DNA of 64,000 nucleotides from Bacteroidota bacterium (GCA_016713445.1 JADJPB010000008.1:245451-309450); one strand, 5' to 3'; positions 31,501 to 43,001 are shown, numbered from the stretch's first letter. Notes: generated by a model from the letters alone, not told the origin. Numbers and translations: made by a program.

Positions 31501-34500
31501 ATTTTTCTGCAAGCACAGCCCTTTATTTTTTGAATTGTAATTCAAATCAATTAATTTCATTGAATGTACAGAATGGCAACAACACAAATTTTACCGGGTT
31601 CTTAGCATTAAATAATCCCATGTTAACTTGTATACAGGTTGATAATGTTTCTTATTCTAATACCAATTGGAGTGCTGGTAAAGATGCAGGTGCTACTTAC
31701 AATACAAGTTGTAGCTTTAACCCAACTTTACTTGTGGTTGAAGAGAATGGATTAAATGGAGCCTTCCTGACTATCAACGCAGCGCTTACCGCAGCAACCG
31801 ATGGTGATACTATTTTAATATATCCACGTGCCGGTGGAGCACCCTTTATAGAAGATATTTATGCCCCTTCAAAAACCAACCTTCATTTTCACAGCGCAAC
31901 GCCAGGTATCAAATATGGTGTACAAGGTAACATCACCTTGATGAACGCATGGGAAATCCTTGAAGCGGATATTACAGGAATCGTTTCTGATAGTGGTAGC
32001 AGTGTGGTTGGTGAACGCATTGCAAATAGTAGAATCACGGGACAAGTATTAGGTATTGACATCAATCAAAATTTCATAGTTGAAAGCGATTCTATTTTTA
32101 ATAATATTGGGCAAACCATGATGGTCCTGTATCGTGGTTCATGGATAGGAAATTATATTCAACAATCGATTCCCGGATATTACGAAATAACGTCTGTATT
32201 TAGTTCAAACACGGCTACAGAAGATAGCCTACACATCATTGGCAACCACTTTGATGTACAAGGCATTGGACGCACCATTGGCTTTTGGAGCAATACACAA
32301 TACCTGCATATTGCCAATAACTATCTAAAAACACATGGCAACACCAATGCTATTCTTTACTTCAGAGATTTGAAACAAGGTGGCACAGGAAAGAACTCAT
32401 GTGTCAACAACACCATTAGTGATGATGGCGGCGGACCTGGCATGTTTTTCCAGATTGGACTATTTTATTTTATTGAAGTCAGAAACAATCTTTGTATAAA
32501 TTGCAAATATGCACTATGGAATCCTGGAGATGTTTCTTTTGACCCATTTCAATACAACTACACAACGATGGATGCTAGTGGATTTACTAATTTCACAGCT
32601 GACTCTACCAATAAACACACTTCATCTTCGACCATCGCATTAAATGGTTCACTAATTGATAGCAGTGACGCAATTAATGGAGGTGATCCTGCTTCTATTT
32701 ATAATGACCCGAATGGTACTCGCAACGATGCCGGCGCATTCGGTGGTGTTAACCCTATAAGCAACTACTTCCCCGCTGGACTTATAGATCAAACTTATTT
32801 TGCAGATGCTGATGGAGATGGATATGGAGACGCCTATTCCTCCACTTTATCTTACGCACAGCCTCCTTCCTACGTATTAAATAGTGATGATTGTAATGAT
32901 AATGCTTCTTTTGCTTATCCGGGTGCTACAGAACTTTGTGCAAATGGAGTCGATGATGATTGCGACGGATTAACAGACAATGCTAGCTTACCTTTCCCTC
33001 CTATGATCACTTACAGTGGCGAACTTACCGTTCCTACTTGTGTAACTGGTTCCGTTAATTTAGGTGTAGCAGAGGTTACTGATTTACGTTACGGCACTAG
33101 CGTTATAGATTTTAGTAGCGAATACTCAACTAATTCATGGTCAGCTGAAGATATATTAGGTGCTCCAGATGTGCCAAATTACAGTGATAATAGTGATGCA
33201 TGGTCTGGCGCCACAGAAAATAATGCTAGAGAATTTATAGAAATAGCTTACGATTCACCTGCTCCGATCAACTTTATCCAAGTATTTCAAACCTATACAC
33301 CTGGAGCCATTGACACGATATATATTAAGAATCCAAACACTCAATTATTTGAAGTAGTTTATACCAATACGGCGGGACCTCAAGAAGAAGTTATCAATAA
33401 ACTAACTGTTACTTTCCCAACTACCTCTTTTAATGTATCGGAAGTTCGCCTTGCTTTAAATACAGCTGCTGTACCTGGATGGAATGAAATTGACGCCGTT
33501 GCAATAGGACTCACCGCACCTACTACTTTTGACTCTTATGTGTGGTCCACAGGTTCATCATCCAGCACCATTACAGTTTCCACTCCGTATGACTATTATG
33601 TTGATGTGAGTTTAAATGGATGTTTTGGAACGAGTGAATCAGTAACTGTTTCTTACCCCTTTTTAAGTGCAGGTAGCCCCAATGGAATGAATACATGCGC
33701 AGGAACCCCTACTTTGATTTATGCAAGTCCTAATTTCTCTACATACTCTTGGAGCAATGGGGATACCACTCAGGTGGCGACCGTCAACCTTAATTCCGAT
33801 ACTACTTTATATCTTACTGCAACAGATGCTTATGGTTGTACCTATTCCGATTCGATCAATCTTCAAATGAGTTCACCTTATATTTTTAATGATTTGGTGG
33901 TGACTAATATTAACTGTACTGGTCAACCCTTGGGCTCTGTTGATGCAGGATATTATGAAGGAGGCGTAGGTGCAGAAGCACTAAATCGTAATGGTTCTCC
34001 AGAAAGTATTTATGATATATTCCATTTGTATGGCCCAAATAATTTTGAAGAAGGAAACAGTTTCGGAGGATTCGAAGGATTGGTTGCTGGTCAATACACA
34101 TTAACAATCAATGAAAATGGTTGCGTTTACGATACTACCTTTATGTTGTTGCAGGATGCTACTCCATCAGCAATAATCTCTTCATCGAGTTTATTATGTC
34201 CAGATTTTGGATCTACAATATTATCGGTTGACTCTGTTGATGGCACCAACTATTTATGGTTACCGGGTAATGAAACAACAAGCTCAATTACAATAACTAC
34301 GCCTGGAACTTATTATGTTGAAGTTAATAACCAAGGTTGTTTTGCTACAGATTCAATTGTTATAGTTCTTGAAACAGCGCCTTGTATCATTCCAGGATAC
34401 GAGCCGCCTGCGAATGGAGAAGTACCTAATTTAATTGGATCTGAACTTTTCCAATTAGCGAATGGAATAAATGTAGCTGACACTATTACAGAAAACAACA

Positions 34501-37500
34501 CCGTGTTTTTATTGGATAGCACAGAGGTATTTATTGAAATTATATGTGAATTCGGAAAACATGATAGCGTATTTGCATTAATGCAAACTCCTAATTATGG
34601 TATGAACAGTTTCATCGATAATGGTGATACCACGTTTATCATTACTGGTAAAATACCGATTTCTAATTTACCAAAACTTGATTCACTTCCTACATTAATC
34701 AATTATGTAAGACCATACTACCCCCCAATTGCTAGTAGTCAATTTGCAGTGAATTCACTCAATACAGGTATTACAAAAACGCAGGGTGACCGAGCTATGC
34801 GATCTGATTCAGCAAGCTTTGCATGGAATGTTTATGGTGAAGGTATTAAGATTGGTGTACTATCGGATAGTTATAATACGCTTTTTGGTAGTCCAGCGAA
34901 TACAGATGTTCTAAATGGAGATTTACCAGGAGCAGGAAATCCGAACTATACCACACCTGTTGAAGTACTTCAAGAATATCCATACGGAAAACGCACCGAC
35001 GAGGGACGAGGAATGTTGCAAATCATTCATGATATTGCCCCCAAGGCATCATTGGCTTTCCACACAGGTTTTGTGAGCGCTGGAAATTTTGCTGAAGGAA
35101 TTGTTGGACTTGACAGCATTGGATGTGATATCATTGTTGATGACGTGACCTACATTACGGAACCATTCTTCGATGATGGTGTGGTTTCAAAAGCAGTAGA
35201 CAAAGTAGTAGCTAATGGAACAACCTACATATCGGCGGCCGGAAATTTTGGAAGCGCATCCTACGAAGGTGTTTACACTCCAACAACAGCTCCAGCTGGT
35301 TATGTTGGTACTGCGCATAACTTCGGTGGTGGCGACATCTATCAGAATATTAATCTAAAAGCAGGAACTTATACCATCGTTTTACAATGGCAGGACTCTA
35401 TTTATTCTTTAGGACAACTTCCGGGTGTAGTGAATGATTTAGATATTTATTTAATTGACAATGCGGGTAACCGTTTGTTTGGATTTAATAGAAATAATAT
35501 TTGGGGAGATCCACTTGAGATTCTACCGTTCGTTGTCAGTGGAAACACGAATGCAAACATTATGATTACGCGTAAGTGGGGATCACAGAACGTGAAATTC
35601 AAGTATGTAATTTTCCGCGGTGACGCAATTATTAACGAATATCAAAATGGCAGCGGGACTGTAGTTGGTCAGGCAAATGCTGAGGGGGCAATTGCTGTGG
35701 GCGCAGTATTGTATACGAACACTCCTGCCTTTGGAGTGAGTGCACCTTCAGCAGCTTCCTTCTCATCAAGAGGAGGTGTTGAGGTAAAAGGTGCAGTTAG
35801 ACAAAAACCAGACATCATGGCGCCCAATGGCGTGAATACTACTGTATACTTAGGTGGTCAAAATATAGATGGGGATTTATTCCCGAACTTCTTTGGAACA
35901 TCAGCGGCTGCTCCACATATTGCTGCAGTAGCAGGATTGTTGCAAGAAGCTAATAAAAAATTCAATGCTGTTGAATTAAGTCCAACGCAAATGAAATCTA
36001 CATTACTCACTACGGCTTTGGATATGTACGATGGAGGATATGATGTGATCTCTGGATCTGGATTTGTTCAACCCGACTCTGCGCTCATGACACTTGGACG
36101 ACCCAAACCAATTGCATATAGCCGATCACTACAAGATTCTGCTTATACACCCGGAAATGATACGGTGATTGTAAATATTTCAGGAAAGTACTTTAGCGAA
36201 AATGCAAAAGTGATTTTCAGATATGATACCTTAATGACAACTGTCTCTGACCAAGGATTACTGAGTGTAGTGATACCTCCTTTTGTTGGAAACCCACCTT
36301 TACGAGTATTCAATCCATCCGCTTCCATTACCGGATTAGATGGCGGTACTTCCGACTCATTATTCTTATTAGGAACAGAGCCAATTAATGTTGTCGTGAA
36401 AGCAGAGAATGCCGTGAAAAAATATGGTGAGCAATTACCTGAATTCACTACGTCCATCACCATCAACGGGCTAGATATTGCAAGTACATCCTATACAATG
36501 GCAGATTTAGGTCTGGAAAACAACATTTCATTCACGAGCTCAGCTACCAATGCAAGCAACGTAGGATTATATTTTATACGTCCCGCTTCAACTGTAACGG
36601 ATCTTTCCCTTCCTGCATCTCAGCTCTTAGCTGCCACTTTCAATTACCAATTCGATGATGGGGTATTATCTGTTCAGAAAATGCCATTAGTGATTAAACC
36701 AAAAGATACGACTATCACGTACGGTGATTTAATTGAAAATTTAAATTTCACCTACACGTATCCTAATGGTACATTTACTCAATTAGAACAAGTAGCTTTT
36801 GAAACTGAAATTAAAACTGCTCATGAACTTGATCTGGCTAGAGAAATTGCATTAGTAGATGCACGAGCGTTAGTGAATGGAAGAGCGCTAGTGAATGCGG
36901 ACATCGATCAATTAAGCTGTATGGCGAGCGCAAGAGCCTTGGTAAATGCAAGAGCATTAGTGAATGCTAGAGCATTGGTGAACGGTGTTTACGAATTAGA
37001 CACTAATCACGTCGTGGATGTTGCAGTTGCATCTGTTTTCAATTACCAAGAAGACAATGATACAACCGTTTTAGTTAATGCACGCGCGTTAGTTAACGGT
37101 AGAGCATTGGTAAATGCAAGAGCGCTGGTAAACGGAAGAGCTCTAGTTAACGGAAGAGCATTAGTAAATGCAAGAGCACTTGTTAATGGAAGAGCGTTAG
37201 TGAATGGAACTACAGTTGGAGGAGAAGACGAAGAGGATATGTTTATCATTATCGATGAAGATGATATTGATGCACCATTAGACGATTCATTAACCTTTAA
37301 TTCTGTCAATTTAATTACCGGAATTGAAGTAGGAGTACATTCTATTGTACCCGGAGCAATGTTGAATGAAAATTTTGATGTAAGTTATGAATTAGGAACT
37401 CTAACTATTATTCCTGCTGAATTAACGATCACTGCCGATGATCAATATGTATCTTGCGATGGTATAGCGGATCCATTTACTCATACTATAGAGGGATATC

Positions 37501-39053
37501 GCTACCATGATGTTGATAGCAATTTAGTTATTTCAGGACCTACTTTTGAAATTCTAAATGCCTTAAATGTTGCGGTGCCAACCACGGGTATAGCACCAGG
37601 ACTTTATTCTATTGTTCCGTCGAATGTAAACATGGTACTGCCTTCTAATTATGTGATAAACTATGTGAATGGTGAAATGATCAGTGGAGCTTCTCCTATT
37701 GTTCTTGTAAATCCAGGGCCAATAGCTATTGGAGGCGGTATTGCACAAGGATGTATACCTGGAGTAGCAGGATCCAGAACATTCAATATTTCTCCATTTC
37801 CAGAAGCAGATTCTTATTTATGGACCGTACCAACGGGTTGTACAATCTCATCCGGGCAAGGAACTAACTCCATTGTAGTAACCTGGACAAATTTGGCAAT
37901 ACAAAATGGTATAGCCGGAAATGTTTGCGTGAAAGGAGTTGATTCTTGTGCAGAAAGTATTTCAGCATGTTTGCCTTTAGAATTCCAAGTAGCGGCTCCA
38001 GTAACTCCACCTTCTATTTCTGGACCAAGTAAAAATTGCGCAGGAGACTTCGCAACATTTAGCATTGCAAATGTAGCTAGAGCTTCAAGTTACATTTGGG
38101 AAGTACCTGTAGGTGTTCAAATAATAAATGGACAAGGAACTAATATTATTACCGCAGAGATTTTATCAAATTATAATGGTGGATCATTAACGGTTAAAGG
38201 TTCAAATGTATGCGGCGAAAGTCCTGTGCGATCTAAAACACTTACACTTAATGTTCCATTTACACCCAATGCAATTTCTGGAATTTCATCCGGATTGTGT
38301 AATGCTAGCGCAGTAACATTTACTGTCAATCCAGTTTCAAATGCAAATTCATATATTTGGAATGCTGGAGCCGGAACCATTATTTCTGGGAACGGAACAA
38401 ATTCCATTCAAGTAGATTTTGGCAACTTCATTTCAAGTACAATAACCGTTAAAGCTTCCAATGCATGTGGCGTAGGAAATATTCGCACATTAAGTATTAC
38501 CGGCAAACCTGCTATAGCAAGTCCAATAGCAAATATTAGTAATTTGGTTTGTACCAATAGCGAAGGGAATTATAGTGTGGCAACGGTTGCTGGAGCGTCC
38601 AACTATAATTGGATTGTATCTGTAGGCGGTACAATTACTGGTGGACAAGGAACTAAAAATGTAACCGTTCAATGGGGCGGTGCAGCCTATTTGAATCAAA
38701 GTTTATCTGTAACTACTTCTAATAATTGCGGAACGAGTCCCATCAGAACCTACAATGGTATTACCATGTTTAATTGTGGTAAAGTGGATGATGCTTCAAC
38801 TGGATTACAATTGTTAGTTTATCCAAATCCGGCACAAGGAATTGTGAATGTTCAATTCTTAGCGGATGTTGAAGGTGAATATACTTTACGCATATTGGAT
38901 AATATTGGACGCACATTATTTGCTAAGAACGGAAATGCTTCAACTGGAGTGAATACTGAAATTGTGAATACCGAAAACTTCGCAAAAGGTATTTATCATG
39001 TTAGTATTACCATGAATGACAAACAGCAGCAGATGATTTTGTTGAAAGACTAG
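28564..39053 (+). CDS. Giant multidomain secreted protein with a subtilase-like domain, RALVN hexapeptide array and T9SS tail (disrupted near 29010)
   Basis: About 3,500 residues when joined. The first part, 28564-29010, has a signal peptide (ends FQIKAQ) and a beta-rich start. It stops at TGA; a clean frame restarts near 29019 as STLAFLSYFGTDDNQ, after at least two indels. In the long frame from 29271 (numbered from there): Asp-rich MopE/TSP3-like repeats with CDD motifs 235-565; LRRs 568-820; beta-helix 820-1175; a second MopE-like unit 1175-1240; a discoidin-like part 1262-1417; Ig/PKD-like 1420-1705; subtilase-like 1834-2284 (Asp1866, Ser2211 in GTSAAAPH); an MBG-type region 2374-2804 holding the RALVN array; PKD-like domains 2807-3171; and a type A sorting domain. 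Probably a surface protease or adhesin. Function unknown. Confidence 0.85.
36861..37208 (+). repeat. 18-bp coding repeats specifying RALVN(A/G) hexapeptides
   Basis: Three blocks: 36861-36899 (2 units), 36930-36986 (3 units) and 37068-37208 (7 units preceded by VLVNA), separated by non-repeat sequence. Peptide units are RALVNA or RALVNG, twelve in all. The DNA differs freely: in the seven-unit block the Leu codon is TTA, TTG, CTG, CTA, TTA, CTT, TTA and Val uses GTT, GTA and GTG, while the amino acids do not change. An acidic segment (GGEDEEDM, then DEDDID) follows the arginine-rich array. Confidence 0.95.
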
Positions 39054-39076
39054 TTGGTTGTTGGTTTGGTTGAAAA

Positions 39077-39128
39077 CTAGAAGCTAGAAGCTAGAAGCTA
39101 GAAGCTAGAAGCTAGAAGCTAGAAGCTA
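39077..39128. repeat. Tandem heptamer CTAGAAG, seven copies
   Basis: Seven perfect 7-bp units from 39077 to 39125, plus CTA. They lie 23 bases after the stop of the giant gene. A microsatellite of this kind can change length by slippage, here outside coding sequence. Confidence 0.92.
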
Positions 39129-39130
39129 TG

Positions 39131-39173
39131 AAAAATAAATCCCTCGCAAATTATTTTCGGGGGATTTATTTTT
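39131..39173. terminator. Bidirectional rho-independent terminator
   Basis: AAAAATAAATCCC at 39131-39143 pairs exactly with 39161-39173; T and A runs flank the stem on both strands. It lies between two convergent genes and overlaps the stop codon of the WD40 gene. Confidence 0.85.
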
Positions 39174-40068
39174 TCCACGCTTGCACGGCTCGATCATCAC
39201 CTGCAGAAAGCAGCGTTCCATCATCCAACCACAATAATTTATTTACTGAGTTAATATGACCTTTCCCATCGTTACCTTCTAATCTTTCTAAAACTGAAAA
39301 CGAATGGTAATCCCAAATCTTTACCGATTTATCTCGACTTGCTGTAGCAAAATAATTTCCAGAAGGATCAAATGCAATATCATAGATGGCGTAGTTATGT
39401 GCAGGAATGGATGAAATCAACCCATAATTATCCAGCTGAAAAATATTTAAATGTGCATCGCGTGAGCCGCTTAATAATTTTGTTTCATCGGGAGAAAAAG
39501 TAAGTGCGTTCACCGAAAAATCCAAACCATGTGCTTGGAAACGATGTGTAATTTCTAGTGTTGGCAATGACAATTCAACGATACTACCATCTCCACAACC
39601 TACAAAAATTGCATCCTGCTTTTTATTGATGACAATGGCTCTCAACTTTTTTTCACTTAGTCGAATTCGTTGAATTACAACGAAAGTTTGATCATTTAGA
39701 ATGGATAGAATTCCATCTCCACCCAAAGTAAAAATTAATTTATGCTTATTACTAGAAAGAATTGCAAACACGGCTTGATCGTGCAACTTCAACAAACGCT
39801 CCTCTTTGTTTTCTGATAAATCAATGATATGCACGCCGCCGCTCCCTTGTCCGATGAGCAATCGATTTTGCTCAAGTAAAAAATGCATGCAATAAATGGA
39901 ATCGGTTGCTTTTGCAATTAATATCCCATCACCGGGATGATGGAGGTCCCATTGTGCGACAATCTTATCACCCGCACCGCTATAAAATATACCTTCACCT
40001 TGCCCTTTTACGAGTGCATAGACGGAACCTTGATGACCGGCAAAACGATGTTGAAACTGTAAATGCAT
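39166..40068 (-). CDS. WD40 repeat protein
   Basis: A cytoplasmic beta-propeller, probably a protein-interaction scaffold. About seven blades of 40 residues are visible, each ending in WD-like pairs: RFAGHQGSVYALVK, DKIVAQWDLHHPGDG, DAHLNIFQLDNYG, AHNYAIYDIAFDPSGNYFATASRDKSVKIWDYHS and SAGDDRAVQAWKK. No signal or transmembrane segment. I choose the Met at 40068 (MHLQFQHRFAGHQGS) over an upstream one at 40113, because the region before it looks non-coding and a -7 box lies in between. No eukaryotic-type kinase or caspase domain is attached. Partner unknown. Confidence 0.9.
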   Translation of the reverse strand: MHLQFQHRFAGHQGSVYALVKGQGEGIFYSGAGDKIVAQWDLHHPGDGILIAKATDSIYCMHFLLEQNRLLIGQGSGGVHIIDLSENKEERLLKLHDQAVFAILSSNKHKLIFTLGGDGILSILNDQTFVVIQRIRLSEKKLRAIVINKKQDAIFVGCGDGSIVELSLPTLEITHRFQAHGLDFSVNALTFSPDETKLLSGSRDAHLNIFQLDNYGLISSIPAHNYAIYDIAFDPSGNYFATASRDKSVKIWDYHSFSVLERLEGNDGKGHINSVNKLLWLDDGTLLSAGDDRAVQAWKK

Positions 40069-40073
40069 AGGTG

Positions 40074-40081
40074 CAAAAGTA
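40074..40081 (-). promoter_or_regulatory. Candidate -7 box 5 nt before the WD40 gene start
   Basis: Reads TACTTTTG on the minus strand, an exact TAnnTTTG match. Five bases separate it from the ATG at 40068, which supports that start over the longer frame. Confidence 0.5.
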
Positions 40082-40206
40082 AGGGAAATACAATACACAG
40101 TATAAATGTCCAATTAATTGAGTTCAAATATACTTTTACATTAAACAAGCCGTTTACCAAAAATACCAATTTCTTCTAACAACCTAATCTTCTAAATTTA
40201 ATAGTC

Positions 40207-41967
40207 ATGAAAAACACAATTCCAATGCTTGTAATGTGCTTCATTTCGATTGGCACATTTGCACAAAACTGCCCACATCCATCAGCATCAGTTGATCTGG
40301 ATGTCAATAATGTCAGAGCAAAAATTTTGAACGGTGGTGATTTATGGTGGGATCCTATTTCGACCATAAACACTTATGAAGTACCCATTGGAAGTTCAAA
40401 AAACGCAATTTTCTGTGGAAGCATATGGATTGGAGGTTATGATGCCTCAAATCAATTATTGATGGCAGCACAAACGTATAGACAAGGAGGTAAAAACGAT
40501 TTTTGGGCAGGACCTATTAGTGTAGATACAGGTTCAGGAGCGACTTCTATCACTCCTGCCACCTGTAACTTTTACAACAACCTTTATCCTATGACAAAAG
40601 CAGAAGTAATCACTTTTGCAAATGGAGGAATAGCCTCTCCGGGTATTATCAATTGGCCCGGCAATGGAAATGTATCCGCAGGGCAACTTCCATTTCTTGC
40701 TCCATTTTTTGATTCGAATAACGATGGTGTTTACGATCATACTACTGGAGATTACCCTTATTTTAATTTGAGCGGAAATTATCCTGTGAATCAAACTACA
40801 GGATTAACGGAGTGCAATGATTATTTATTCGGTGATAAATCCATCTGGTGGGTATTTAATGATATTGGAAATGTCAAAACAGAAACTAATAGTGGACCCA
40901 TTGGTTTGGAAATTCGTGCACAAGCTTTTGCCTATAGCTCTACAAATCCCGCGATCAACAACACTACTTTTTATAAATATCAAATCATCAATCGAAGTAG
41001 CGGAAGTATATTTCAAACACATCTCGGGGCTTGGGTTGATGTTGATTTAGGAAATTTCACAGATGAGTATGTAGGTTGTGATGTTGGACGTGATTTAGGC
41101 TATGTTTATAACGGGGATATCGATGATAATGGAACCGGAGGATATGGTGTAAATCCTCCCGCATGCGGACTTGACTTTTTGCAAGGACCACTCGCGGATT
41201 CAAATGATGGAATCGACAATAATCACAATGGATTTACCGATGAGTTGGGTGAGGATTGTTTAATGTCATCGTTTATGTATTACAATAATGTGAATGGCAC
41301 ACCCACAGGAAATCCAAATAACACACTTGACTATTATAATTATTTAAAATCGACATGGATTGATGGTACTCCTGTAACCTATGGCGGCAATGGAAAAGGT
41401 TCTGGTCCCGGAGCTACTACAACACCAACCACATTTATGTATCCCAATAATACGAATCCATTATTTCCTACACCATGGACGATGGGTAATTCAGGTATCC
41501 AAGCGAACGACATGCGTTTTATTGTCAGTTCAGGCCCCTTTACCATGCAGCCTGGAGAAGTTTGTTATATGACCAATGCTGTTGTTTGGGCCAGAACTTC
41601 GGTTTCGGGAAACCCTCTACCTTCAGTGACAGAATTACAAGCAGCGTCAGATGTAGTGCAATTATTTTTTGATAGTTGTTTTAAATTCTCAGCAATAAGC
41701 GGAATTGAAAAGCAAGATAAAATTTCAGGAGTAAAAATTTCACCCAATCCATTTAAAACAAACTGCACCATTCATCTTGAACAGACTAACCTAAAAAGTG
41801 CTGAAATTAGTTTGCATACATTAGCTGGAAAATTAATCTCACTATCAAAATATAATCAAGTACCAGACGTCATCAATCTTGGCGATGACCTAAAAGCTGG
41901 TGTTTATATTATCAGCATCCAAGAAGGAAATCGCATTTACGCTGAGAAAATAATTAAGTTAGAGTAA
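40207..41967 (+). CDS. T9SS-secreted surface protein of unknown function
   Basis: Signal peptide at 1-18 (ends TFAQ). The start DLDVNNVRAKILNGGDLWWD and the segments IFCGSIWIGGYD and AAQTYRQGGKNDFW recur in a Bacteroidota family of surface proteins that I recognise by pattern but for which I know no role. The centre has Asn/Asp-rich loops (DSNDGIDNNHNGFTD) that may bind calcium. The tail VKISPNPFKTNCTIHLEQ to YAEKIIKLE is a type A sorting domain. The 586 residues are intact. Nothing suggests an enzyme. A stem-loop terminator follows at 41992. Confidence 0.8.
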   Translation: MKNTIPMLVMCFISIGTFAQNCPHPSASVDLDVNNVRAKILNGGDLWWDPISTINTYEVPIGSSKNAIFCGSIWIGGYDASNQLLMAAQTYRQGGKNDFWAGPISVDTGSGATSITPATCNFYNNLYPMTKAEVITFANGGIASPGIINWPGNGNVSAGQLPFLAPFFDSNNDGVYDHTTGDYPYFNLSGNYPVNQTTGLTECNDYLFGDKSIWWVFNDIGNVKTETNSGPIGLEIRAQAFAYSSTNPAINNTTFYKYQIINRSSGSIFQTHLGAWVDVDLGNFTDEYVGCDVGRDLGYVYNGDIDDNGTGGYGVNPPACGLDFLQGPLADSNDGIDNNHNGFTDELGEDCLMSSFMYYNNVNGTPTGNPNNTLDYYNYLKSTWIDGTPVTYGGNGKGSGPGATTTPTTFMYPNNTNPLFPTPWTMGNSGIQANDMRFIVSSGPFTMQPGEVCYMTNAVVWARTSVSGNPLPSVTELQAASDVVQLFFDSCFKFSAISGIEKQDKISGVKISPNPFKTNCTIHLEQTNLKSAEISLHTLAGKLISLSKYNQVPDVINLGDDLKAGVYIISIQEGNRIYAEKIIKLE

Positions 41968-41991
41968 TCTAAATTAGTGTATTAACAAGAA

Positions 41992-42037
41992 CAAATCCCG
42001 GATCGTAACATATCTTACATACATCCGGGAATTGTTT
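41992..42037 (+). terminator. Rho-independent terminator
   Basis: CAAATCCCGGAT near 41992-42003 pairs with ATCCGGGAATTG (42023-42034) with one mismatch, followed by a T run. It ends the surface protein transcript just upstream of the rhomboid gene. Confidence 0.75.
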
Positions 42038-42040
42038 TTA

Positions 42041-42048
42041 TAGATTTG
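42041..42048 (+). promoter_or_regulatory. Candidate -7 box 4 nt before the rhomboid start
   Basis: TAGATTTG, an exact TAnnTTTG match, four bases before the ATG at 42053 and directly after the preceding terminator. Confidence 0.5.
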
Positions 42049-42052
42049 CAGG

Positions 42053-42853
42053 ATGAAGCCTGAGGTAAAAAATATAATTAGCAGTTTCATTCCGGGTACG
42101 ATCTTCATTGGACTATTAAGTCTGATTAAGTATTATGAAGTTTCACAACAGGTAAGCTTTTCTACCTATGGTGTTTTCCCGCGCTCTTTCGACGCGATCA
42201 CAGGCATTTTAACCTTTCCGTTAATACATAAAGACTACGATCATCTTTTCTCTAATGCGGTACCGTTATTTGTATTAATGGGCATGTTGAATTATTTCTA
42301 CAAGGACATGGCTGGCAAAGTATTTTTCTTTTTATGGCTCATTGGCGGAGCGTGGCTTTGGATTGGTGGTCGACCTTCTTTTCACATTGGTGCCAGCGGA
42401 TTGGTGTATGGATTAGCTTCCTTTATTTTTTTTAGCGGGATCTGGAGGAAGTGGAGAAGCATGTTAGCGGTGAGTATGATTATTGTTTTCCTCTATGGAA
42501 GTATGATCTGGGGAATTTTTCCTTGGTTTAAAGAAACAAGTTGGGAAGGGCATTTGTTTGGTGGATTGGCGGGATTGTTATTGTCGTGGCTGTATCGGAA
42601 AGAGGGACCACAAAGGCCGAAGTTTGCTTGGGAGGATGAGATCGAGGAATTTGAAGATTTGAAAATGGATGAATTTGAAAATGAGCAAACGGTTGATGTA
42701 GAAGTCGCGAAGCTTCGCGATGAAATGGATGATGATTCTCCTAAAAAGACCCCTCCACAAATTTTATATACTTATGTGGAGAAGAACCCAAAATTGAACC
42801 TACCTTCACCAGAGCTACGGCAGGATGACTCAGATAAAAATATCCTTCACTAA
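42053..42853 (+). CDS. Rhomboid-family intramembrane serine protease
   Basis: Cleaves transmembrane segments within the membrane. Six hydrophobic helices occupy about residues 9-180. The catalytic dyad is visible: Ser115 in HIGASGLVYG and His167 in GHLFGGLAG. The HxxxN element DHLFSNAVP at 63-71 is also present. The C-terminal 85 residues are cytoplasmic and acidic (EDEIEEFEDLKMDEFENE), which is longer than the minimal fold; it may be a regulatory tail. It lies as a single gene between a terminator and the epimerase gene. Substrates are unknown. Confidence 0.92.
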   Translation: MKPEVKNIISSFIPGTIFIGLLSLIKYYEVSQQVSFSTYGVFPRSFDAITGILTFPLIHKDYDHLFSNAVPLFVLMGMLNYFYKDMAGKVFFFLWLIGGAWLWIGGRPSFHIGASGLVYGLASFIFFSGIWRKWRSMLAVSMIIVFLYGSMIWGIFPWFKETSWEGHLFGGLAGLLLSWLYRKEGPQRPKFAWEDEIEEFEDLKMDEFENEQTVDVEVAKLRDEMDDDSPKKTPPQILYTYVEKNPKLNLPSPELRQDDSDKNILH

Positions 42854-42993
42854 AGTTTCGGATATCAAGGCGGATAAAATCGGATAGCCTATTCAAGTAA
42901 TAAAAGTCCAACCTTCTATAGTAATCAATACAACTAAACTTTTTCGAAAAGGCTATAGAATAAAAATTCAACAGATTACATCAAATAAAATCA

Positions 42994-43001
42994 TAAATTT
43001 G
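42994..43001 (+). promoter_or_regulatory. Candidate -7 box 4 nt before the epimerase start
   Basis: TAAATTTG, an exact TAnnTTTG match, four bases before the ATG at 43006. Same spacing as at the rhomboid and ruvB genes. Confidence 0.5.

Noticed and set aside
36861..37208. Phase-variable slippage tract
   Set aside because: Units are 18 bp, so changes keep frame, and their DNA has diverged too far for easy slippage.
37043..37309. Minus-strand frame across the RALVN array
   Set aside because: It is the antisense of a repetitive coding region and has no independent support.
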